Source of the DNA: Timema cristinae | Lineage: Eukaryota; Arthropoda; Insecta; Phasmatodea; Timematidae | Assembly: GCA_039000515.1 (NCBI GenBank) | Contig: JBCFYV010011172.1 | Span: forward strand, 78,397,846-78,461,845 | Length of the DNA: 64,000 nucleotides | Direction of reading: 5' to 3' | Notes under the pieces: generated by a model | Told to the model about the DNA's origin: nothing | The model's database searches: none | The model's input: only the letters and a program-made list of their open reading frames with translations | In this document: positions 54,509 through 64,000 of the stretch, piece by piece | Layout: every line of letters begins with the position of its first letter | How positions within the stretch are numbered: position 1 is the first letter of the stretch | Translations under genes and position numbers: made by a program

Positions 54509-54873
54509 AATATGAGGTACGTTTGAACAATGTTTTGTATAGGTTTTATAGTTATTACTATTATTAATTATTACTATTATTATTTATTACTATTATTATT
54601 ATTAATTACTACTATTATTATTTATTACTATTATTATTATTAGTATTAGTAGTAGTAGTAGTAGTAGTTATGTTATTTATAATTAGCATGACCCCCCTAT
54701 GAAAATTTTCTGGATCCGCGCCTGGCAACAACTACTTTAAACTAAAAGAAAACTATTCATTCGAATCCGAGTGATTGTTTTGATAAAGGTTAAATGACAA
54801 GTTCTAATGAGTAAGTTTGAGTGTGCCCACAATCCTAGCTTTACATCATATGTGAAGATCGACAATAGCATAA

Positions 54874-55101
54874 ACCCATTTCGGTGATTGAATGATCTAA
54901 TTCGTCACACTTGCAAAATACTGGATCGACAATGACGGGAAGATCAGGGTTCGAATCTTCGCCGGGTATACTGAGGGTGTTTTTTCCTAAATGGTCTCCC
55001 ACTATCTCTCTGTGCGAATTCAACCGTCCTCATCTCTAACACACTAGCGTATTTAGTACGTGTGCATATAGCCCGAACGGGTAGTAATACGTGTTGTCAA
55101 T
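54874..55101 (+). repeat. SINE-C copy
   Basis: The head CCCATTTCGGTGATTGAATG, B box CAGGGTTCGAATC, body TTTTTTCCTAAATGGTCTCC and tail ATATAGCCCGAACGGGTAGT are present. The end is decayed (GTGTTGTCAA). Confidence 0.85.
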
Positions 55102-55310
55102 TATTTTATTGCATGAAATGTATAACTGTCCCGTTTGTGGTTCATCCAAATTGTTTTTATAAAATCTCTTCAGTCAAACATAAAAGTATATGTTTGATGT
55201 TAACACACTATTACTAATTTTGATATCTTTACAAGCACCGTGTAAAAAATAATTTCTAAAACTAATAAATATAAATATATTCCTTGGTTCATTAATGTCT
55301 AATTATATAG

Positions 55311-55472
55311 TAGACATCTTGTGAATGTGGGGAATGCCAGGCCTCCACCGTGGTTCGGATTCCACGTTAAACTGTAGGTCCTCCATTTCATCTCACAATC
55401 ACCCTACCAATACACATTAGCGTAAGTGCGTATAACCCGAACGGTTAGTAAGACGCAGTGCTAATAATAATA

Positions 55473-55544
<72 letters not shown>
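55311..55544 (+). repeat. SINE-A, 5'-truncated, long (AAT)n tail
   Basis: It begins within the body at AGACATCTTGTGAATGTGG; the tRNA-like head is absent. The tail GCGTATAACCCGAACGGTTA and about 26 AAT units follow. Possible short TSD: ATATAGTAG on the left and ATCTAGTAG on the right. Confidence 0.9.
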
Positions 55545-55631
55545 CTAGTAGTGTTTACTTTTATGTTAGTATAAATTATATAATTTTGTCTTGAGCTGAC
55601 TATATTACATGAACGCTCATCTCACGGTTAA

Positions 55632-57352
<1,721 letters not shown>

Positions 57353-58598
57353 TGTGCGTGACCTTAGACATACAACTACGCTCGGACCAGAAGTCTCATT
57401 GAAATTGTAACCAGTGAACAGAAAACCCCACCCCTATTCCAAGCCTGGTTCGAGATATCATCTACCTAAGTTAATCGTTATCCATGGTGTAACAGCTGTA
57501 GCTGTAATTGTTAAGTATGCTATGATAATTCTAATGTTGTTTAGTCCTGTTCTCAGTTACATTTACTAATAATAATTATGTAAATAGTACTTCACTTGTA
57601 TATAAACCACAGCAAGTAGTATTATGAAGGACTTAAATAAATAAAACTTAGTAGAGTTTGAAAATGTATGGGAAGCTATTGTGGCCGCTTGAAACTCGCC
57701 ACCTCTGAAACATGATGTAGCATGTCCTCTATATAAAGGACATCTACAAGCATGACAATAAAGCTACGACTGAATAAAAGGAATTAAAAGAAGAAAATTA
57801 AAACTACTCTATTGCTTTAGAAAATAGAAGAAAATGGTTTACGATGAACAGGATGCAATCTGATATTATCACCATGCTTTCACAAGCCTTTCCATTAGCA
57901 TGGCAGGCAGTATGGTGGCTTGGTGGATCTTGGCCGTTGGACGCACGAGATGGAGAAGAACTTCTGTATCGCCAGTCAACCCCTCAACCCTAAGGTGCTG
58001 ATTCCCTAGCGGCGCTTCTGGGAAACACTCTCTCCTTTCTCCCCCCCCCCACTCTTTTCTATTCGTTGATCCCTCCGTTTGGTTCGTTCCCGAGTTAGAC
58101 CAAGAATATAAAACATGGGAACCCATGTGCCACATAGCTGCACTTCTTTGTAAAATTTCGTCGAAGGAAGAACTTCTGAACTAATCCCCAGCGGCACTAA
58201 TACTGGTGGTCACAATGGATCAGGAATCAGACTCACCATCGCATCACAGAAGAAGCCTCACCTGATCCGATTAAGTATCACTTTATATCTCAAACTTTGA
58301 ATACTATGTCCTTCCGACATAGTTTGTTCTTTTGTAAGAATGTTTTTATGTGTCGTTCAGACACTAGCTGGAGTTATGCTATATAATTATGTTTTTTATG
58401 TCCTTCTGACATGTCTGACTTTTAGTTTGAATGAAAAATTATGTTGTATGTCCTTTATACATGTTTTATTTAGCCAAATAAACTAATTGGTTAATACCTA
58501 TCGTCAGATGGTCTGGCTATATTTTTCTTATGTCCATTTGACATAGCTTAAATACGGGGGCTTTAAGCTCTATATATAAGAAGGACCAGGTGTTCAAG
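57353..58598. other. unassigned region with repeated short hairpins
   Basis: Five inverted repeats built on ATGTC...GACAT occur (57722-57743, 58303-58323, 58398-58412, 58448-58462, 58529-58545). A TATA-like GTATATAAACC near 57600 and AATAAATAAA near 57640 give the stretch an LTR-like look, but no paired LTR or coding domain is visible. Confidence 0.35.
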
Positions 58599-58609
58599 TT
58601 TTTCTAATC

Positions 58610-58640
<31 letters not shown>

Positions 58641-58886
58641 GCACCGCGTCTTACTACCCGTTCGGGTTATACGCTTTAAGTACTAATTACTCTAACGAAT
58701 CAGGAATTTGGAAGGTTGAATTAGAGGAAGTGAACCCGCATTTGCGTGGAGGGAGAGTGGAAAACCATTTAGGAAAAACCACCCCTAGTTCACCCGACCG
58801 AGATTCGAACCTCGATCTCCCCGTCCTCAGCAGTCGAGCAGCTCAACACGACAAGCGCTTTAGCCAACTACGCGACAGAGGCGGGT
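58610..58886 (-). repeat. SINE-B with perfect TSD and (AAT)n tail
   Basis: An (AAT)n run leads into AGCACCGCGTCTTACTACCC, the full body, and head complement ACGCGACAGAGGCGGG. TTTTTCTAATC flanks both sides (58599-58609 and 58887-58897). It differs little from the copy at 55.93-56.18 kb. Confidence 0.95.
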
Positions 58887-58897
58887 TTTTTCTAATC

Positions 58898-60272
58898 CAT
58901 GTATTCATTTAACTATTCTGACTGTTTATGGCACAGTAATGTTTCGTAACGCCCTAAACGGCATGTTCACATGTTCCATATTTGTATGGCTACAAGCAGT
59001 TTGTCTACACCTTTTGTCTAGGACCTAGTTAGGTCAGTGTCACACTACATTCTTTTTGGCACCTATTCTGTGTTACTATTTAGGGTGCGCAAAGTGCGGA
59101 ACACGGCTAGTTTCATATAGTGGCCCGCACAGATAGTATTTCCTTTCGCCCCTTGTTGGCGCCTCGTTTGGCTATGTATTTAATGTTAGATTGCACTAGC
59201 TGTGTTGTATACCCCAGGGTATGGGTAATGTATATAATAGATTGTCCATTTACTGTTCATTACTTAGAGTATCTATGGGACTTTTCTTTAATTTAACTCA
59301 AGCAAGCTAGCTTCACCCATCTTTAACCTAGTAGCTCTAAGAATATAGGATTTACAGTAGTGTTATTTATTAATTACTCTTTCACTATGTTTTCTGTTTA
59401 GACCCTTCTGGCTGTATTCGGGCGCAAGTCCGACTACCTTTGTGCTCCTTCTACTTAACTCCCCTTTTAACCGTTACTGTGTTGTTTTAGACACTTACTC
59501 TCCCGAGCTACTACAAGGTACTATATTCCTGGAGTTGTCAAATCCTACCATATGTTCAATCTAAAGGGGTTGTTTTCCTTTTTGCTTTGAATTTATACTT
59601 GATACTACAAACTGATATTTCCGATAGTATATACTGTACCCGATATTTAACTTTAAATCTTGTTATTCTACTGTAAACCTTTATCTCATCTTACTTTTTT
59701 GTTATAATAAATTAATTTTTGTTGCCCAAGTATTATTCTATGTTTCAGCAACATGATCCCTTTTATTTCCTTATCATGTATTTTTACATGTATACATGTA
59801 CATATTAGAGTGAAGGGAAAGCAACGATTCAAGACAAGCATCCTTGCGCGTCAACTAAATATGTGTATATGTGCAGCACACAATCGAAGATCATATCATG
59901 TTCACGATTCTTTTTAAAACTATTCAGTCGAAACCAATAAGTTATTTTACTCGCTTGTCTGATTTTAATTATTTATAATTAGCTTATCGCTAGGTTCAAT
60001 TCATCGGTCACACTCATAAATAATTAATCTAAGAATATTATTGAATTGATATCTAAGTTACAAAGTAGCAATAAAAGCTTTAGTATTTATAAGTGTGAAT
60101 ATAATATTTAAATAATCACATAATTATGTGATTAATTATAATTATTACACAGGGAAGCATTGTACCCCTCTGGAAAAAAAAAGTTGCCCTTCCTAGAATA
60201 AACCTAGCCCCATCTAGTTTGATTTTCCTTTTGTCAGATATCAAGTTGAAATATACCTTGTATCAAACTCCA

Positions 60273-60290
<18 letters not shown>
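58898..60290. other. no feature recognised
   Basis: Moderately AT-rich DNA without domain-like frames. Not obviously repetitive within this window. Confidence 0.35.
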
Positions 60291-60310
<20 letters not shown>

Positions 60311-60345
60311 CACCGCGTCTTACTGCCCATTTGGGTTGTACGCAT
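60275..60345 (-). repeat. SINE tail fragment with AAT/ATT hairpin
   Basis: (AAT)n immediately meets (ATT)n, forming a perfect AT hairpin, then CACCGCGTCTTACTGCCCAT and TTGGGTTGTACGC, the last ~38 bp of a SINE tail only. Interpreted as an extremely 5'-truncated insertion. Confidence 0.75.
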
Positions 60346-60700
60346 AACTCCAAATAGCTTTTAAAGGTTTGCAATTTTTTTTAAATGATCAGAATAGCTT
60401 CTTTATCCATCGAAATTAAAACAAAAACTTGAGGATGACCACTTAAAATAGCTTCAGAGCCATTCTATTTACAAAAATTTCCTAAGGAGTATCTAAATTT
60501 TAAAAAATTCTAGGGAAGAACCACTAGCTTCTAAACTCTAGAGGGGTATAATTATTATTTTCTCAAATAGAGCGAGAATCAATTTAAATAGCTTATGGAG
60601 GAACCTATAAAATTCTAGACGAGGGCACCTCCCAACATCTTCTAAACGCATCCAATTTTTAAACATTTGCCTGACGAGGGTACCCGAACAGTAGTAAATA

Positions 60701-60952
60701 AACACACTCCAGTGGATGAATGGTCTAAGACTTCACTTTCTTAATATACTGGCTTGCCGATGACAGGGATATCGGGATTTGAATCACGGTCGGGTGAACT
60801 GAAGGTAGTTTTCCATAAATGGTCTTACATTATCCCACCACGCAAATGTGGGTTCAGTTCAACTTACCTGACCCTATGCACGTCAGGGTAATTAGTACAT
60901 AGCCTATGCGTACAACCCAAACGAATAGTAAGACCCGATGCTAAAATAAAGC
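60701..60952 (+). repeat. SINE-C copy with TSD
   Basis: The A-box region GAATGGTCTAAGACTTCAC, B box CGGGATTTGAATCAC, body TTTTCCATAAATGGTCTTAC and tail GCGTACAACCCAAACGAATA are present. AGTAAATAA flanks both sides (60692-60700 and 60953-60961). Confidence 0.9.
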
Positions 60953-60961
60953 AGTAAATAA

Positions 60962-61664
60962 TGCCATATTAATAAACAATTTATTTAGCCATAGCCTTGA
61001 ATACGGTGTATAGATTTATTTTGTTTGTGCTTTTTTTTCACACGGAATTTCAGGTGCGCTTTTAATGCGTATCGTTAAAAATGGTACATCTTTTGAATAT
61101 CAAGTCATAGGTCTGCTTTTAAAATGTAGCCTATATATTCAACACATCTGTGGTCTATATTTTAGTTCTTCTTACGTCACATGATTTAAGATGTTATTAC
61201 AAATACATGAGAGTATGTGAGAGCGGCGCAAATGCCCCTTTCACTCGATCCTTTGATTTTGGCACTGTACTAAAGGAAAAGATTATGGTCAACACACGAT
61301 AAATGATAGAAATAAAAAGTTGCCATTTTTTCGATAAAAATATGAGATAATTCAATTTCAGGTGTAGGGGGTGTATTTGTAAGGTATTTGATTGAAATAT
61401 ATCATATTTGGTCTAAAGAAGACTCAACGCTAAATACTCTTTCAACCATAAAATGTTGTAGTTGGTATGTGGGTGTGAAAATAGAACTGTGATCGATGTT
61501 ATTCTTTTGTCATAAATCATTTGATCCTGTGTCTGGTGTTTAGGAATAAATTAAACTTGAGTAAAAACTTTGAACTTAAGTTACCTCGATTGCATTAGTT
61601 CTGTTTAAATAGGTGAACATTTTTCATGGAAAAGGAGAATTCTACATTTTACATCACTACTTAC
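60962..61664. other. AT-rich DNA, nothing recognised
   Basis: No coding, tRNA-like or inverted-repeat signal was found. Confidence 0.4.
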
Positions 61665-61822
61665 AAACATTTGCACATGGGGAGGACGTGGAAAAAGGCG
61701 TTGGTCTCGTCTTGTTTGGTATGCTGGAGACTGGGAGGCCAGAGGTAGAATGTTGTGGTTTTTGCGCGGTGTGAAAACGGGTGGAGCTACGAATGTGGTT
61801 GCGGCAATAGTACTACATCCAC
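61665..61822 (-). CDS. possible internal exon of unknown gene
   Basis: On the minus strand CTTTTACAG|GTGG gives an acceptor and ATGTTT|GTAAGTAG a strong donor. Between them 158 nt contain an open frame throughout (GCSTIAATTFVAPPVFTPRK ... PAYQTRRDQRLFPRPPHVQM) with two leading bases of a split codon. Pro/Arg-rich; no family recognised. GC content is above the flanks. It could be a host exon or an old repeat. Confidence 0.35.
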
Positions 61823-62645
61823 CTGTAAAAGCACCACCAGGCAGAGGGAACAACTTGTACCACCTTGAGAAGAAGTCCCCCTCCCTGGTTTTTCTGAGGT
61901 CGTACCAGATTCAGTGAGGGGGAGCTGTGTATTACACGGTAGGTGAGCAGACACCCATTTCTGCTGGCAATTTGCCACTCCCTGGCATATTGACAACTGG
62001 CAGAACATATTGATAAACCAGGGGGTAAGGATATAGGACGAAACATTTTCCACTTCAGGAATATTTTATTTAATTTTATCCGGACATTTTTTCAAACTAT
62101 TTAAGTGAAAAGATCATACTCGAGCTAGCTCAAGTTTTAATCTTTCCACATAAGTTTAGTTTATCCCGAGGACGTTAACATCAGAAACATTATTAAATGA
62201 GTTTTAATAAATCAATAACAGTTATTTAAATTCTCTTATTACACTCATGTACAGGCTACAGCGCTTGGTGGTTGAATATGTCACTAAAGTTGGGTTTGCT
62301 GAATACCAGTCATGCTAATATTTGAGTATTATAATCTTAGCCAATACTAACTCACTCCCTTTCCCTGGTATTTAATTATCTGAGATTTTACAAGAAAATG
62401 TTTTCCGATTGAAATTAGTCTGGAAAATTTCCATCTCTAGAAATGACAGTGTTTCTGGAAATACAGTCACAAGCTCAACACATGCTCAACATGCCTCCGT
62501 CTTTGAGCGTTTATTAGTTGAACTCGCCTAATGAAGTTCTGCGAGTACAGCTAGGAGTGCACTATGAAAAGAAAACTATCGATACTTTACTCATTTACAG
62601 TACCGAAAAAAAATATCGATAACAGTAGCCAGTAAGTAACAGTAT

Positions 62646-62740
62646 CCCCCACTTCGTTGGCCTTATGGTCTAAGACGATACTCTCACAATAGACTAGACT
62701 GCCAATGACGGGGAGAGCGTTGGGCATGGAAGTGCAAGGT
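62646..62740 (+). repeat. SINE-C head fragment
   Basis: CCACTTCGTTGGCCTTATGG continuing TCTAAGACGATACTC (A box) and GACTGCCAATGACGGGGAGA match a SINE-C head. The B box and body are missing. Confidence 0.6.
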
Positions 62741-62813
62741 GTCGTCCTGCTTTCCTTAAGTGAGGTTAGCTGATTCAAGCATCTAGATTCCGAGCGATCT
62801 GCTGTTTTGAGTC

Positions 62814-63550
62814 ATGGAGTCCACGACGAAGAAGAAGAAAGGAGTCGTCTTTGGGGATGAGTTGAGACCAGCAGACGAGGCGAAGAAAGTCAGGGCCGGG
62901 AGGTGGCCGGCTCCAAGCCGGTTGTTGGTGGAGGAATTGCCGGCTTTAAGAAGCCTGTGCAGCCCGTCAGGTCCAGGGAGGTAAAGAGTTTCCAGTCGTG
63001 TTTTCCCAAAGCCTCTTCTGTCAGGAAGGAGCTCGTGCTCGGTGGCAAGTGGTAGGCACTTCTAAGTTCCTCCACAAGCAGCCGGGTAGAGTATTTAGTA
63101 GTTGCGGTCCTCTCGGGGACGACTCAGCCTGCTAGCGTGACCTCTCCAGCTACCAGTAAGGTGAGCGCGTGTGGCAGTGCTGCAGAAGATTGGGGCCCTT
63201 TCTAGGACTAACAATGCCGCTGACATGGTCTCCCCAACTACCGGGGAGTCACACGCAAAAGGCGTTCGAAAGGAGAAACCTGCCGTTCTCAGGGCTTGTG
63301 ACGCCTGCGTGGGTGAACCCAGTGGGCCCCCTCCAACCCCCGGGGATGAATGCACCACTAGCAGCTGCCGTCAAGAGTAGCTTAACCTTCTCAGGGCGAG
63401 TGACAATTCTGTCCTTTCTAGGGTCACCAGGGCATCCGGTATGGCTTACTTGGATATCGACTTGGGGATTAGTTCCAGTCCCCTACAAAGCGTTGGCAGC
63501 GATGCTGACGTGGGCCAGTCCAGTGGGGCCTCTCCAACTCTATTTTTTTT
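62814..63550 (+). pseudogene. GC-rich ORF1-like relic of a non-LTR retrotransposon
   Basis: From ATG 62814 the reading MESTTKKKKGVVFGDELRPA runs to a stop, shifts frame (FKKPVQPVRSREVKSFQSC) and returns (63171-63380: TNNAADMVSPTTGESHAKG ... CDACVGEPSGPPPTPGDE), then continues as ASGMAYLDIDLGISSSPLQS. Basic start, Ser/Thr/Pro/Gly-rich composition and GC content unlike the AT-rich surroundings suggest the N-terminal part of a LINE gag-like protein. No zinc knuckle or RT lies within the window. Low certainty on class. Confidence 0.4.
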
Positions 63551-64000
63551 TAAAATCGTGATATTGTTTTGACTAGATATCTAAAGACTTTTAACTCGAG
63601 TCAAGATATCCTATCACGTTATACCCCCTATCTGTTTTGACGTTTCATCGTTTCTATTCTATCTGGTATTGACGCTTTTAACTAACTAAAATACCCTATC
63701 TACTTGGTGCTGTCCCCTATCCATACATTTTCCGTCCAGTTAGTCCACCCTGGGTATTTTTAGTTTCTCCAGTACCCTCCACAACTGGCACTCCCAGCCC
63801 TCACCGTTTCTCTTGAGCCCAGGGTAACCTCAATTTGTGAAGAGAGTTCCCCTAACTTCCACACAGAGAGGCGCCCTATCGAAGATAGTGCTCAGCTCCT
63901 GTTTAGCAAAACCACAGTGGATGAATCCTCACTTGGTCGTCTTTGGCTTCTATTTGCCCCGGTGATACCAGAATACTGCCGTAACCAACAGGCATCTCTT
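63551..64000. other. unassigned, possibly continuing the ORF1-like relic
   Basis: Pyrimidine-rich sequence with stops in all frames. No domain recognised before the window ends. Confidence 0.3.

Larger units (their letters stand above)
51043..54724 (+). mobile_element. complete hAT element (3.7 kb) with perfect TSD
   Basis: It starts CAGGCGCGGATACAGG and ends, reverse complemented, CAGGCGCGGATCCAG. GCAACAAC flanks both sides (51035-51042 and 54725-54732), an exact 8-bp duplication typical of hAT. Transposase remains lie at 52121-54508. A TA-flanked MITE is nested at 51173-51633, and ATT-rich microsatellite precedes the right end (54548-54670). The perfect TSD suggests a fairly young insertion although the transposase is already broken. 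Confidence 0.95.

Overview
This is a AT-rich animal genomic window with almost no conventional genes and a very high load of transposable elements (TEs). Jockey-type and RTE-type LINEs, hAT, PIF/Harbinger, Tc1/mariner and Helitron relics, abundant tRNA-derived SINEs and a Myb/SANT-like gene point to an arthropod, most likely an insect. The SINE body resembles repeats I remember from stick insects (Timema), but that is memory, not a search. No prokaryotic or organellar feature is present.

Layout. 1-2.4 kb: AT-rich with SINE scraps. 2.4-5.45 kb: a 10-bp minisatellite (CAACCTAACT, opposite strand TTAGGTTGAG) grown inside a SINE, then a chain of alternating inverted repeats. 5.68-8.19 kb (minus): the only convincing intact spliced gene, three exons encoding a Myb/SANT-like DNA-binding protein of 374 aa. 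8.6-20 kb: SINEs, two Harbinger relics (one carrying a hAT MITE), a Helitron, hAT-like MITEs and a heat-shock-element-like site. 20-23 kb: mariner and LINE relics and a dead multi-stop TE-type gene split by a SINE. 24.4-29.7 kb: hAT MITE, GC-rich hairpins, SINEs, an RTE LINE relic (minus).

29.7-41.9 kb: probably one hAT element (TIR plus a 7/8 target-site duplication) filled by later insertions. Inside it lie two Jockey-type LINEs, head to tail on the minus strand. The larger (34.5-39.4 kb) has intact ORF1 (467 aa) and ORF2 (896 aa); the smaller has lost ORF2. Their shared 5' ends and 324 bp of flank are identical, which suggests a recombinant. 42.0-43.76 kb: about 25 copies of a 71-bp satellite. 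44.8-48.8 kb: SINEs, a canonical Helitron, a Tc1/mariner-like relic. 51.0-54.7 kb: a complete hAT element (perfect 8-bp TSD) with a frameshifted ZMYM1-type transposase. 54.8-64 kb: SINEs with clear TSDs, a Harbinger-like element, unassigned AT-rich DNA and a GC-rich LINE ORF1-like relic at the right edge.

The window is best read as layers of insertions. SINE families with different tRNA-like heads share one 3' tail, which suggests a shared LINE partner; intact LINE ORF2 proteins could act in trans. Nearly all DNA transposons here are dead or non-autonomous.
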